Assembly (NCBI RefSeq): GCF_001898315.1
Contig: NZ_MKTQ01000011.1
Span: 1 to 64,000 of the forward strand
Length of the DNA: 64,000 bases
DNA from: Microbacterium sp. 70-16
GTDB taxonomy: Bacteria; Actinomycetota; Actinomycetes; Actinomycetales; Microbacteriaceae
Direction of reading: 5' to 3'
The position numbers were made by a program, and so were the translations under genes. The notes under the pieces are model-generated. The model did not search any database. It was not told the origin of the DNA and saw only the letters and a program-made list of their open reading frames with translations. Position 1 is the first letter of the stretch, and each line of letters opens with the position of its first letter. Positions 6,582 to 15,564 of this stretch are shown in pieces.

Positions 6582-8468
6582 ATGCGCGCACTTCGGCTGC
6601 TCTGGCGATACCCCGTCATCACGGCGACGGTGGTCGTGCTCGCGCTCGTGCTCATCCTGCATGCGACGGGCCAGCAGAGTGCCGGGCGCTGGATCGCGAC
6701 CGCGTACGTCGCGGTCATCGTCGTGTGGACGCTCGTGGGCATGATCCGCGACGTCATCCGCGGCCAGATCGGCCTCGACGTGCTGGCCGTCGTCGCGATG
6801 GTCGCGACGATCGCCGTCGGCGAGTACCTCGCGTCGCTGATCATCGTGCTGATGCTGTCGGGCGGTGAAGCGCTCGAAGACTTCGCCGCGCGGCGCGCGA
6901 AGCGCGACCTGACTGCCCTGCTCGACCGATCGCCGCGCATCGCACACGTGCTCGTGCACCCGCAGTCCGAGTCGGACGAGGTGCAGGATGCCGCGGTCGA
7001 TGACGTCGTCATCGGTGACGTGCTGCTGGTGCGCCCCTCCGAGATCGTGCCGGTCGATGGCATCCTGCTCAGTGACACGGGCACCTTCGACGAGTCGTCG
7101 CTCACCGGCGAGAGCATGCCCGTGACGCGCGAGGCCGGGGGAGAAGTGCTGTCGGGAGCGATCAACGGCACGCGTGCCGTGCGGATCCGCGCGTTGCGTC
7201 GCAGCGCCGACAGCCAGTACCAGCAGATCATCGCGCTCGTGAACGCCGCCCAGGATTCGCGCGCCCCCGTCGTGCGGCTGGCCGACCGGTTCGCCGTCCC
7301 CTTCACGGCCGTGTCGCTCGTGCTCGCGGGCACGGCGTGGGCACTGTCGGGCGATTCGACACGCTTCGCCGAGGTGCTCGTGCTCGCCACGCCCTGTCCG
7401 CTGCTGATCGCGGCGCCGGTCGCCTTCTTGGGCGGCCTCTCGCGTGCCGCCAAGCGCGGGCTCATCATGAAGGGCGGCGCCGTCATCGAGCAGCTCGCCC
7501 GCGTGCGGTCGGCCGCCTTCGACAAGACCGGCACGCTCACCGTCGGCAGGCCCGAACTGGTCGACGTCCGCCCCGCAGAGGGCTTCGACGCCGACGATGT
7601 GCTGCAGTTGGCAGCGTCGGCCGAGCAGTACTCGTCGCACGTGCTGGCGGAGGGCATCCGACGCGCAGCGCGCGAGCGCGGCCTGGAGCTGCTGGGCGCC
7701 GACAGCGCCAGCGAAGTCGCGACGAACGGCGTGACGGCCGTGATCGAAGGGCGCACGATCGTCGTCGGCAAGCCCGCCTACGTCGCACCGGACGAGCCGC
7801 GCCCCCGCATCGACGCGGGCCAGGCCGCCGCGTACGTCAGCGTCGACGGCCGGTTCGCCGGTGTGCTCGTGCTCGCCGACGCGGCGCGTCCGGAGTCGGC
7901 CGGGGTCATCTCGTGGCTGCGCGCGCACGGCGTCGAGCGCATAGCGATGCTCACCGGCGACATGCGCACGACCGCGGAATCGATCGCCGGTCAGGTCGGC
8001 ATCGACGAGATCCACGCCGAGCTGCTCCCGCCCGAAAAGGTGCAGCTCGCAGCGGGACTGCGGCCACGCCCCATGATGATGGTGGGCGACGGAGTCAACG
8101 ATGCGCCCGTGCTCGCGGCATCCGACATCGGCATCGCGATGGGCGCGAAGGGTGCCACCGCGGCGGGAGAGGCGGCGGATATCGTCGTCCTCGTCGACTC
8201 GCTCGATCGGGTCGTCGACGGCGTCGCCATCGGGCGCCACACGGTGCGCGTCGCGCTGACGGCGATCTGGATCGGCATCGCCCTCAGCATCGGCCTCATG
8301 ATCATCGCGATGACCGGCGTCATCCCCGCCGTCGTCGGCGCGCTCACGCAAGAGCTCGTCGACCTGGCGACGATCCTCTACGCGCTGCGCGCTCTCAGCG
8401 GCCCGCCGACGGGCCTGGCCGTTGGGCGCGAGCCGACGCGTGTTGTCGCTGCGCGCGTGGGTGACTGA
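6582..8468 (+). CDS. heavy-metal P1B-type ATPase (TPC motif)
   Basis: A 628-residue cation-transporting ATPase. The actuator motif is SLTGES, the phosphorylation site DKTGT has Asp314, and the hinge is GDGVNDAP. The membrane metal motif reads ATPCPLL (Cys272): the first position of the usual CPC is Thr, giving TPC. There is no N-terminal HMA metal-binding domain, and membrane helices are seen at 10-30, 38-55, 60-90, 225-275 and near the C terminus. TPC places it in a small, poorly characterised P1B class, so the exported metal cannot be named. No metal regulator is adjacent. The ATG at 6582 follows a GAAGG ribosome site. Confidence 0.88.
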   Translation: MRALRLLWRYPVITATVVVLALVLILHATGQQSAGRWIATAYVAVIVVWTLVGMIRDVIRGQIGLDVLAVVAMVATIAVGEYLASLIIVLMLSGGEALEDFAARRAKRDLTALLDRSPRIAHVLVHPQSESDEVQDAAVDDVVIGDVLLVRPSEIVPVDGILLSDTGTFDESSLTGESMPVTREAGGEVLSGAINGTRAVRIRALRRSADSQYQQIIALVNAAQDSRAPVVRLADRFAVPFTAVSLVLAGTAWALSGDSTRFAEVLVLATPCPLLIAAPVAFLGGLSRAAKRGLIMKGGAVIEQLARVRSAAFDKTGTLTVGRPELVDVRPAEGFDADDVLQLAASAEQYSSHVLAEGIRRAARERGLELLGADSASEVATNGVTAVIEGRTIVVGKPAYVAPDEPRPRIDAGQAAAYVSVDGRFAGVLVLADAARPESAGVISWLRAHGVERIAMLTGDMRTTAESIAGQVGIDEIHAELLPPEKVQLAAGLRPRPMMMVGDGVNDAPVLAASDIGIAMGAKGATAAGEAADIVVLVDSLDRVVDGVAIGRHTVRVALTAIWIGIALSIGLMIIAMTGVIPAVVGALTQELVDLATILYALRALSGPPTGLAVGREPTRVVAARVGD

Positions 8469-8547
8469 CCGTTTGCGTCGGGTCGGCTGAGGGTGAGAGG
8501 GATGCCCGGGCGAAGGCGGGGCGGATGCCCGGGGCATCCGCCGCCCA

Positions 8548-8563
8548 CGTGACACGTATCACG
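8548..8563. promoter_or_regulatory. near-palindrome upstream of the ABC operon
   Basis: CGTGA and TCACG arms (8548-8552, 8559-8563) frame a 6-base centre, followed by GGTGACACC at 8571-8579. It lies 58 bases before the ATG at 8621 and could bind the response regulator encoded at the end of this operon. That link is inference. Confidence 0.35.
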
Positions 8564-8620
8564 CCGCATCGGTGACACCGGCCTCCTGACCTGCCGCACG
8601 GCGGAGGCCAGAGTGGGACC

Positions 8621-9571
8621 ATGATCACCGAAACGGAAGCTCTCACCCCGACGACGTCGGCGGCGACCGACGACGTCATCGTCCTCGACGACCTTCACCG
8701 CAGCTACGGCCTCGGCGAACGCACCGTCACCGCCGTCGACGGCGTCGACCTGACGGTGCGCCGCGGCGAGATCGTCGCCCTGCTCGGCCCCAACGGCGCC
8801 GGCAAGACGACGACCCTCGACATGCTGCTGGGACTCACCGACCCGAGCTCGGGCAGCGTGCGCGTGTTCGGGCAGAAGGCGGCGCAGGCCGCGGCATCCG
8901 GCCGGATCGCCGCTGTGCTGCAGACCGGCGGCCTGCTCTCCGACCTGACCGTCCGCGAGACGGTCGAGGTCATCGCGTCGCTGCACGGCCGCGCCGCGCT
9001 CAGCCGCGTGCCCGACGTCTTGGCCCGCGCCGACCTCACACAACTCTCGCGTCGGCGCATCTCGAAGTGCTCGGGCGGAGAGCAGCAGCGCGTCAAGTTC
9101 GCGCTCGCGCTTGTCGCCGATCCCGACATCCTGGTGCTCGACGAGCCGACCGCCGGCATGGACGTCACCGCGCGCCGCCACTTCTGGGACGTCATGCGCG
9201 CCGATGCAGACGCCGGGCGCACGATCGTCTTCGCGACGCACTACCTCGAAGAGGCCGAGCAGTTCGCCCGCCGCACGGTCGTGATGCACCGCGGAAAGAT
9301 CGTGGCGGATGCCCCGACCGCGAGCCTGCGCGCAAGCCTCGGCGCGCGCCTGCTCGCCGCAACCCTGCCGGCCACCGGCGCCGACGCGCTCATGGCGACG
9401 CTCGGCGCGACCGAGGGCGTCACCGAGTTGCGGGTCGACGCCGAGCGCGTGAGCCTGCGCGCGGCCGACTCGGATGCCGTGGCATCCATCCTTCTGAACG
9501 CCGGCGCTCATGATCTCGAGATCGCCGCGCCCACACTCGAAACCGCCTTCACGGCACTGACGGAGGACTGA
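8621..9571 (+). CDS. ABC transporter ATP-binding protein
   Basis: A 316-residue ATPase with Walker A GPNGAGKTT (56-64), Q-loop TGGLLSDLTV, signature CSGGEQQR (Cys replaces the usual Leu of LSGGQ), Walker B ILVLDEPTAGMD and switch His in FATHYLEEAE. The C-terminal 70 residues form a small accessory domain typical of drug or lantibiotic exporters of the DrrA/CcmA type. It is the first gene of a four-gene unit with an ABC-2 permease, histidine kinase and response regulator. That arrangement usually senses and exports a cell-envelope-active compound; the substrate is unknown. Confidence 0.9.
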   Translation: MITETEALTPTTSAATDDVIVLDDLHRSYGLGERTVTAVDGVDLTVRRGEIVALLGPNGAGKTTTLDMLLGLTDPSSGSVRVFGQKAAQAAASGRIAAVLQTGGLLSDLTVRETVEVIASLHGRAALSRVPDVLARADLTQLSRRRISKCSGGEQQRVKFALALVADPDILVLDEPTAGMDVTARRHFWDVMRADADAGRTIVFATHYLEEAEQFARRTVVMHRGKIVADAPTASLRASLGARLLAATLPATGADALMATLGATEGVTELRVDAERVSLRAADSDAVASILLNAGAHDLEIAAPTLETAFTALTED

Positions 9572-9575
9572 CATC

Positions 9576-10355
9576 ATGTCGAACGCACTCGCGGCTGCCC
9601 CGCGGATCTCGCCCACCATGCTGCGCGTCGAGGCGATGCGCCAGCTGCGCAACCCCTACACCCTCGCTTTCACGCTCGGGATGCCCGTCGCGATGTACCT
9701 GCTGTTCGGCGCCGGCATGGGCTACGGCTCGCAGTCGGCGGGGCACGGCAACGTCTCGTTCTACGTCATGGTGTCGATGGCCGCCTACGGCACGACCGTC
9801 GCGATGAGCTCGATCACCTCGCTCGCTGCGACCGAGGCCAAGCAGGGCTGGGGGCGCCAGCTCGCGATGACGCCGCTCGGCACGATCGGGTACGCGGCGA
9901 CCAAGCTCATCACCGCCGTGTCGTTCGCAGCGCTCGCGGTGGCCGCGGTGTTCGTCGCGGGACTCATCACCGGTGCCGAGGCCGAGGATGCGTGGCGCTG
10001 GTTCGCGTGCGCCGGGATCATCCTCGGCGTCGGGCTCATGTTCGGGCTGTACGGGCTCGGCGTCGGACTGTTCTTCAACTCCGACACGGCCGCGGCCCTG
10101 GCATCCATCTCGCTGACGTTCTTCGCGTTCTTCGGCAACGTCTTCATCCCGCTCGACGGCACGATGCTCGACATCGCCCGGTTCACGCCGATGTACGGCT
10201 ACGTCGCGCTGAGCCGCTGGCCGCTCAATGACGGCCTGCTCACGACCGGGCAGACCGAGTCGCTGTGGGTCGTGCTGCTGAACATCGTCGCGTGGGTCGT
10301 CGTCTTCTCGGTGCTCGTCGCCGCGGGTGTCAAGCGGTCACGCTCGCGCCGATAG
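9576..10355 (+). CDS. ABC-2 type permease
   Basis: A 259-residue integral membrane protein with six helices and the ABC-2 pattern: a first helix after AMRQLRNPYTLAFTLGMP, a conserved ITSLAATEAKQGWGRQLAMTP segment, and closing helices with FGNVFIPLDG and FTPMYGYV. It starts 5 bases after the ATPase stop with ribosome site CGGAGG. It should form the membrane half of the exporter with the 8621-9571 product. Confidence 0.88.
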   Translation: MSNALAAAPRISPTMLRVEAMRQLRNPYTLAFTLGMPVAMYLLFGAGMGYGSQSAGHGNVSFYVMVSMAAYGTTVAMSSITSLAATEAKQGWGRQLAMTPLGTIGYAATKLITAVSFAALAVAAVFVAGLITGAEAEDAWRWFACAGIILGVGLMFGLYGLGVGLFFNSDTAAALASISLTFFAFFGNVFIPLDGTMLDIARFTPMYGYVALSRWPLNDGLLTTGQTESLWVVLLNIVAWVVVFSVLVAAGVKRSRSRR

Positions 10356-10365
10356 GGTCGGAGCC

Positions 10366-11658
10366 ATGACCGACGAGGTGGCGCCCGGCCGCGACGACGC
10401 GAAGATCGTCGCGGCCGCCGGCGCGCCTCCGGCGGCGTGGGCGGCGCGCGGCGCGCGGGGCTCGCGGGGGTCACGCCGCTGGCGCGGCGGGCGCGGGTCG
10501 GGTCATCGCGATGCGGGCCAGGTCTGGGAGAAGTACGGCTGGATGATGGCCGTCGTCTGGCTCGTGTTCCTGATCTACCCGGTGATGGGCCTCGTGCGGT
10601 CGACGGCGGATGTCGCCTGGATCGTCACCGGCTGGGTCGGCCTCGTGGCGTTCGCTGTCGTCTACGTCTGCGGGTTCATCAACGGCATGAGCGGGTCGGG
10701 TGGGGGACTGACGACGCCGCCCAAGGCAATCCAGTGGACAGCATTCGCCGGGCTCATCGTGTGCGCGGCATGCACCGTTCCGGCCGTCGGCGCGAACGCC
10801 CTGAGCTTCGTCCCGTTCATCATGTCGTTCGCCTCGTACGGGCTCACGCGCATCGCGCACTGGGTGACGACGGGCGTCGGCATCGCCATCACCGCCGCCG
10901 TGTCGCTGTGGGTGCCCGGCGAGTCGGACTACCTGTCGGTGCTCGCGATCGTCGTGTTGCTGGGCGTCGTGAACACGGTGTCGACGTCGCTGATCATCCG
11001 GTCGGACGAGGCCGAGAAACTCGGTCTCGAACTGGCGACGAGCGAGGGACGCGAGGCCGTCGCGCGCGACGTGCACGACCTGATCGGGCATTCGCTCACG
11101 GTCGTGCGCATGAAGGCGCAGCTCGCGCGGCGGCTCATCGATGCCGACCCCGAGCGGGCCAAAGCCGAGCTCGCCGACATCGAGGCGCTGACCGCCGAGG
11201 CGATCGCGGGAGTGCGCGAGACCGTCGCGGGCGTGCGCAGCGCGACGCTCGCCGACCAACTCGCATCGAGTCGTGACGTGCTGAAGGATGCCGGGGTGAC
11301 GCTCCGCCTCGAGGGTGACGTCGCGGCGCTGTCGCCCGCGCAGTCGCTGACGGCGAGCTGGATCCTGCGCGAGGCGACGACCAATGTGCTGCGGCACGCG
11401 CACGCGACGGCGGTCGTCGTGCGGATCACGCCGGGCGGGCTGTCGGTGACCGACGATGGGGCGGGGATCTTCTCTGGATCTGGTGGTTCGGGTTCTGGTG
11501 CCGAGTCTGAGACTGGGTCTGGGTCTGGTGACGCGGCCGTCTCGGGTGTGGAGGGCAATGGCATCCGGGGAATGCGCGAACGCGCCGCGATGGCCGGGGC
11601 GGTGCTGTCGATGACGGCGGCGCAGCCGCATGGGACCCGGGTGGCGGTGACGTGGTGA
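10366..11658 (+). CDS. sensor histidine kinase (HisKA_3 type)
   Basis: A 430-residue NarL-class kinase. The N-terminal 35 residues are Ala/Gly/Arg-rich. About five membrane helices follow (residues 65-210), then the dimerisation/phosphoacceptor helix ARDVHDLIGHSLT with His237, and an HATPase domain with N box (REATTNVLRHAHA), D box (TDDGAGI) and G box (GIRGMRERA). Between the D and G boxes lies a Gly/Ser/Glu-rich low-complexity insertion of about 30 residues (from SGSGGSGSG), odd for this domain. The start at 10366 has GGAG upstream and lies just after the permease. The GTG of the response regulator overlaps its stop. Confidence 0.88.
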   Translation: MTDEVAPGRDDAKIVAAAGAPPAAWAARGARGSRGSRRWRGGRGSGHRDAGQVWEKYGWMMAVVWLVFLIYPVMGLVRSTADVAWIVTGWVGLVAFAVVYVCGFINGMSGSGGGLTTPPKAIQWTAFAGLIVCAACTVPAVGANALSFVPFIMSFASYGLTRIAHWVTTGVGIAITAAVSLWVPGESDYLSVLAIVVLLGVVNTVSTSLIIRSDEAEKLGLELATSEGREAVARDVHDLIGHSLTVVRMKAQLARRLIDADPERAKAELADIEALTAEAIAGVRETVAGVRSATLADQLASSRDVLKDAGVTLRLEGDVAALSPAQSLTASWILREATTNVLRHAHATAVVVRITPGGLSVTDDGAGIFSGSGGSGSGAESETGSGSGDAAVSGVEGNGIRGMRERAAMAGAVLSMTAAQPHGTRVAVTW

Positions 11659-12299
11659 GCGCGGGCGACGCCGCGGCCGGGGGTGGGGCCGGGCCGATCC
11701 GGCTCGTGCTCGCCGACGATCAGGCGATGCTGCGCGGTGCGCTCGCGGCGCTGCTCGACCTCGAGCCCGACATGCAGGTGGTCGGCGCCGCAAGTGACGG
11801 GGCCGAGGCGGTGCGCGTCGTGACCGAGACCCGGCCGGACGTCTGCCTCATGGACATCCAGATGCCCGGCATGGACGGCATCGAGGCGACCCGTGCCGTG
11901 CGCGCGGCGAGTCCCGACACGCGGGTGCTGATCGTGACGACGTTCGCGCGCCCGGGCTATCTGCGTGCGGCGCTGGATGCCGGTGCCGCGGGCTTCGTCG
12001 TGAAGGATGCCCCCGTCGACGAGCTCGCCGACGCCGTGCGGCGCATCCACGCGGGGCTGCGGGTCGTCGACCCGGCGCTAGCCGAGGCGAGCCTGTTCGA
12101 GGGCGCCAACCCGCTGAGTGACCGCGAGCGGCAGATCCTGCGGCTCGCCGCCGACGGGCGCAGCGCCGCCGCGATCGCCGCCGAGGTGTTCCTGTCGGCC
12201 GGAACCGTGCGCAACAACCTGTCGGCCGCCATCGGCAAGGTCGGCGCGAGCAACCGGGCATCCGCCGTGCGCATCGCCCAGGACAACGGCTGGATCTGA
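11655..12299 (+). CDS. NarL/LuxR-family response regulator
   Basis: A 214-residue protein with a receiver domain (acidic pair ADDQAM, phosphoacceptor Asp67 in CLMDIQMPGMDG, Thr in IVTTF, Lys in VVKDAP) and a C-terminal LuxR HTH (LSDRERQILRLAADGRSAAAIA, TVRNNLSA). The GTG at 11655 overlaps the kinase stop (GTGA); a GTG one codon upstream is equally possible. It pairs with the kinase and probably controls the ABC genes at 8621-10355. It ends just before the first palindrome array. Confidence 0.92.
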   Translation: MSAGDAAAGGGAGPIRLVLADDQAMLRGALAALLDLEPDMQVVGAASDGAEAVRVVTETRPDVCLMDIQMPGMDGIEATRAVRAASPDTRVLIVTTFARPGYLRAALDAGAAGFVVKDAPVDELADAVRRIHAGLRVVDPALAEASLFEGANPLSDRERQILRLAADGRSAAAIAAEVFLSAGTVRNNLSAAIGKVGASNRASAVRIAQDNGWI

Positions 12300-12412
12300 G
12301 GGCTCCCTGCTCGGGGCGTCGGAGGTCGCGTCTGCTCGCTGTGGGGTGCTGGTCGTGGCATCCTACTGGCGCGGTGATTCTGGTGGCGCGTCCTCATCGC
12401 GTGCGTGATTTC

Positions 12413-12828
12413 GATGGCGCAAATGAGTGCCTCGCGCGGTCTGAGGGGCGCAATTGCGCCATCCATTTCTGGGGCCGCTGACTTGGATGGCGCAAATGCG
12501 CGCCTCGGATGCCTCGAGGGGCGCGATCGCGCCAACCATTTGCGGGTTGGGGGGATCGAGGTGGCATCCGCGACTACCTCGGGTGCCTCGAGCTGGTCCG
12601 GCGCGACACCCATCTCCGCCGCGGTGAATCGAGGTGGCGCTCGCGCCTAACTCGGACGCCTCGAGGTGGTCCGGCGCTCCACCTCTCCACCCCGGCGAAT
12701 CCAGGTGGCGCAGCCGACCAGTTGGGATGCCCCGAACTGGTCGCCAGCGCCACCCATCTCCGCCGCGGCAAATCCAGGTGGCGCTCGCGACTACCTCAGG
12801 TGCCGCGAGCTGGTCCGGCGCGCCACCT
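12413..12828. repeat. 73-bp palindromic repeat array, locus 1 (2 A + 4 B units)
   Basis: Six hairpin units lie in a row between convergent genes. Two A units (GGCGCAAATG ... CAATTGCGCC) have their GGCGC at 12416 and 12489, 73 apart. Four B units (GGTGGCGC ... CTGGTCCGGCGCGCCACC) start at 12560, 12633, 12704 and 12777, with periods of 73, 71 and 73. Each unit folds on itself. Loops share GATGCCTCGAG-like cores and linkers share CCGCGGTGAATC-like text. Apparent reading frames through the array are repeat-encoded. No gene is seen in 12300-12841. Confidence 0.85.
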
Positions 12829-12841
12829 GATTCACGCGGCT

Positions 12842-13795
12842 TCACGAGGGGGATGCCGCGCTCACGCGGGCGGCGAGCTGGGGGAGGGCGTCGACGAACT
12901 CCTGCGGCCCGACGATTGTGAACGGCGCGTCGAACCGCATGATCCACGCGAGCAGCCCCGCCCACGACCACGACCCGACGCGCACGCGCGTCGTGGTATC
13001 GGAGACCTGCTCGAGCTCGCCGTCGCCCAGCCACGGTGCGACCTCGGGCACGGGAAGCTCAAGCAGGAACTCACCGGTGCAGGGCCACGCATCCGTGGCA
13101 TCCGACCCTTTGGAACGCGCCGCGAGGAACGTGCGCGCGTCGCCGGTCGGGATCGGGCGCGGCGTGAACGGCCGGCCGCCAGGGAACTTGGGGGCCAGTC
13201 GGTCGAGTCGGAAGATGCGCCACTCGTCTTTGTTGAGGTCCCACGCGATGAGGTACCAGTGGCCGCTGCGGGCGATGACCGCGTGCGGTTCGACGCGTCG
13301 CGGTGGGCGGTCGGCGGCGCCGTAGTCAAAGCGGAGCGTCAAGCGGTCGCGCGTTGCGGCGGTGACCGCTTCGAGCACCTTCGGATCGACACGGTCGGAA
13401 CTGCCGGATGACCCGGCGTCGGTGAAGCGGATGCCGTCGATGCGGTGCCGCAGCCGCGACGGCATCACCTGGCGCACGGTCGTAAGGGCGCGCGCCGCCG
13501 CCTCGTCGAGGTCGACTCCCGTCGACGGCGCGCTCTGCAGGGCGATCGCGATCGCGACGGCCTGCTCGTCGTCGAAGAGGAGCGGTGGCAGCTCGGAGCC
13601 GGCGGCGAGCCGGTATCCGCCGTCGGGGCCCTTCGTCGCGGCGATCGAGTAGCCCAGCTCGCGCAGCCTGTCGACGTCGCGGCGCACGGTGCGCGTCGTC
13701 ACCTCGAGCCGATCGGCGAGCACCTGGCCCGGCCAGTCGCGGCGCGACTGCAGCAGCGAGAGCAGCGCGAGCATGCGTGACGAGGTTGCGGGCAT
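12842..13795 (-). CDS. WYL-domain transcriptional regulator (YafY/DeoR-like)
   Basis: A 317-residue regulator with an N-terminal winged HTH (SSRMLALLSLLQSRRDWPG, RTVRRDVDRLRELGYSI), a middle WYL region (VIARSGHWYLIAWDLNKDEWRIFRLDR) and a C-terminal WCX-like region. It is divergent from the VOC gene at 13901, with a 21-bp dyad between them. The start at 13795 is preferred: the upstream ATG at 13825 would place its start codon inside the dyad. GGAGG lies very close to 13795, so spacing is tight. It probably controls itself and the VOC gene; the ligand is unknown. Confidence 0.88.
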   Translation of the reverse strand: MPATSSRMLALLSLLQSRRDWPGQVLADRLEVTTRTVRRDVDRLRELGYSIAATKGPDGGYRLAAGSELPPLLFDDEQAVAIAIALQSAPSTGVDLDEAAARALTTVRQVMPSRLRHRIDGIRFTDAGSSGSSDRVDPKVLEAVTAATRDRLTLRFDYGAADRPPRRVEPHAVIARSGHWYLIAWDLNKDEWRIFRLDRLAPKFPGGRPFTPRPIPTGDARTFLAARSKGSDATDAWPCTGEFLLELPVPEVAPWLGDGELEQVSDTTTRVRVGSWSWAGLLAWIMRFDAPFTIVGPQEFVDALPQLAARVSAASPS

Positions 13796-13816
13796 ACCTC
13801 CGAGTATTTCAGGAGT

Positions 13817-13837
13817 AGAGGACATTTCCTGTCCTCT
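13817..13837. promoter_or_regulatory. dyad operator between WYL regulator and VOC gene
   Basis: Arms AGAGGACA (13817-13824) and TGTCCTCT (13830-13837) are perfectly complementary around a 5-base centre. The dyad sits in the 105-base divergent intergenic region and is the best candidate for the WYL regulator's binding site. Confidence 0.6.
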
Positions 13838-13900
13838 ATGCCGTGCACGCTGGGTTGTGCGGCCAGACGCCGTGACTCTTCCAGAACGAAAGGCACGCTC

Positions 13901-14368
13901 ATGAGCATCACCACGACCACCCACCTGAACTTCCGAGGCACCGCGCGCCAGGCGCTCGAGTTCTACCAGAGCGTATTCGGCGGCACCGTCGTCGCAGCCA
14001 CGTACGGCGACTTCGGGATGCCACAGGATGCCCGCGGCGCCGACAAGCTCGTCTTCGGTCAGGTCGAGAACGCCGACGGCTTCCGCATCATGGCCTACGA
14101 CATCCCCGGCCACGACGACCCGGACTCGGCGGCGACGGCCGGCCACACGCACCGCGAGAACGGTGTGACCATCACCGACCGCGCCTTCTTCCAGTCGGTG
14201 CGCGGCGCGTCGCTCGACGAAGTATCCGCGATCTGGCAGGGGCTCGCCGCCGGCGCCGAGGTGATCGAGCCGCTCGCTGCCTCGGCGTGGAGCGCCGGCT
14301 TCGGCATGCTCACCGACCGCTTCGGCGTCACCTGGGTCATCGACGTGCAGCCCGCGGCTCGCGCCTGA
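13901..14368 (+). CDS. VOC-family protein (PhnB/3-dmu-9_3-mt type)
   Basis: A 155-residue vicinal-oxygen-chelate fold protein: THLNFRGTARQALEFYQSVFGG at the N terminus, the FRIMAYDIPG strand and the closing GVTWVIDV strand typical of the YjdN/PhnB subgroup. Members are often annotated as glyoxalase or methyltransferase-like without proven activity. It is divergently paired with a WYL regulator, an arrangement that suggests inducible detoxification. The ATG at 13901 is preferred over an upstream in-frame ATG that would extend into the dyad region. Confidence 0.85.
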   Translation: MSITTTTHLNFRGTARQALEFYQSVFGGTVVAATYGDFGMPQDARGADKLVFGQVENADGFRIMAYDIPGHDDPDSAATAGHTHRENGVTITDRAFFQSVRGASLDEVSAIWQGLAAGAEVIEPLAASAWSAGFGMLTDRFGVTWVIDVQPAARA

Positions 14369-14392
14369 GCGGGAGTTCGGGTCGCTGTTTTT

Positions 14393-14756
14393 TGGTGGCG
14401 CGAATGCGCCCCTCCGGCTGGTGGAGGGGCGCATTCGTGGCATCCATTTGCGGGGCCGGCGTTTTCGCTGGCGCAAATGCATGCCTCGGATGCCTCGAGG
14501 GGCGCAATTGCGCCAACCTTTTGCGGAGTGGGAGACCTCTGCGGGTCAGCGATCGCGGTGGCGCTGCGGACCAGGTGGGATGCCTCGAGCTGGTCGGGCG
14601 CGCCACCTGCTTCCGCGGTGGCGAATCGAGGTGGCACTGCCGACCAGATGGGATGCCTCGAGCTGGTCGGGCCTGCCACCTGCTTCCGCGGTGGCGAATC
14701 GAGGTGGCGCTGCGGACCAGCTCGCGTTTTCTGAGATGGTCCGCAGCGCCACCCAT
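14393..14756. repeat. 73-bp palindromic repeat array, locus 2 (2 A + 3 B units)
   Basis: Two A units have their GGCGC at 14397 and 14470 (73 apart). Three B units start GGTGGC at 14557, 14630 and 14703 (73 apart each). The last B unit has perfect 17-bp arms, GGTGGCGCTGCGGACCA and its complement. The array lies between convergent genes (VOC plus, DJ-1-like minus) and nothing else is seen in 14369-14802. Confidence 0.85.
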
Positions 14757-14802
14757 CGAGGAGGCGGGATGTCGCATCAGCCGGGCATCCTGCCCATGAC
14801 TC

Positions 14803-15489
14803 TCAGTGAGCGAGCGCGGCGACGATCGCCGCCGCCGTCGCGACCGACGACTGCGGGTTCTGGCCGCTGACGAGGTTGCCGTCGACGACGACCGTGCTGC
14901 TCCAGGGTTCGCCGGTCGAGAGGACCGCTCCCAGCTCGGCCAGCCGAGAGGCGACGAGATAGGGCGTGTTGGCGCCGAGTCCGCCCAGGGCTTCTTCCTC
15001 GTCGGTGAAGACGGCGAGGCGTCGACCCGTGAAGGCGAAGCCGTCGTCGCTGACGGCCGAGAGCAGTCCCGCGGGGCCATGGCACAGAACGCCGACGACG
15101 GCGCCCCGGTTATCGGCGTCGATCAGCAGGCGGCCGAGGTCTGGATCGGCGGCGAGGTCAGCCATCGGGCCGTGTCCGCCGGGCAACACGACGGCGTCGT
15201 ACGCGCCTGCGGCGATCTCGTCGAGGCGCAGCGGGGCGCCGAGTTCCGGCGCCAGCGCGGCGAGGGCGTCGGCGATCTCGCGCCCCGACTCGGTCGACGT
15301 GTCGACGCTGCCAGGATCGACCGTGGGCACGACTCCCTGCGGGGTCGCGATGGCGACGGTGTGGCCGGCGGCGGTCAGGCCCCGGTGCAGTTCGACGAGT
15401 TCCTCGGCCCAGAAACCTGTCGGGTGTGAGGTCCCGTCAGCGAGCATGAGGCGGTCGGCACCGGTCACGACCATGAGTACTTCCGACAT
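14803..15489 (-). CDS. DJ-1/PfpI (Hsp31-like) family protein
   Basis: A 228-residue protein of the class I glutamine amidotransferase-like superfamily. The nucleophile elbow is VVGVLCHGPAGLL with Cys136, an upstream acid region is VVLPGGHGPMADL, and the N-terminal signature is LADGTSHPTGFWAEEL, as in Hsp31-type holdases and glyoxalase III or deglycase-like enzymes. The enzymatic role is not fixed by sequence. It is divergent from the LysR gene at 15601, which may regulate it through the dyad at 15565-15578. Confidence 0.88.
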   Translation of the reverse strand: MSEVLMVVTGADRLMLADGTSHPTGFWAEELVELHRGLTAAGHTVAIATPQGVVPTVDPGSVDTSTESGREIADALAALAPELGAPLRLDEIAAGAYDAVVLPGGHGPMADLAADPDLGRLLIDADNRGAVVGVLCHGPAGLLSAVSDDGFAFTGRRLAVFTDEEEALGGLGANTPYLVASRLAELGAVLSTGEPWSSTVVVDGNLVSGQNPQSSVATAAAIVAALAH

Positions 15490-15564
15490 GAGGCTGTCCT
15501 TTCGCGTGCGCGGCCGTCTGCCGCGCGCCTGAGCAGTTCAACACCATGCAATCAGTCAGATTCC

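Noticed and set aside
6441..8555. 704-codon open frame opposite the P-type ATPase
   Set aside because: Its composition (Arg/His/Asp-rich, no motifs) is that of an antisense shadow of a high-GC gene; the plus-strand ATPase has all catalytic motifs.
12413..12828. CRISPR array
   Set aside because: Repeats are palindromic over most of their length, similar throughout the 73-bp period, and have no unique spacers or cas genes.
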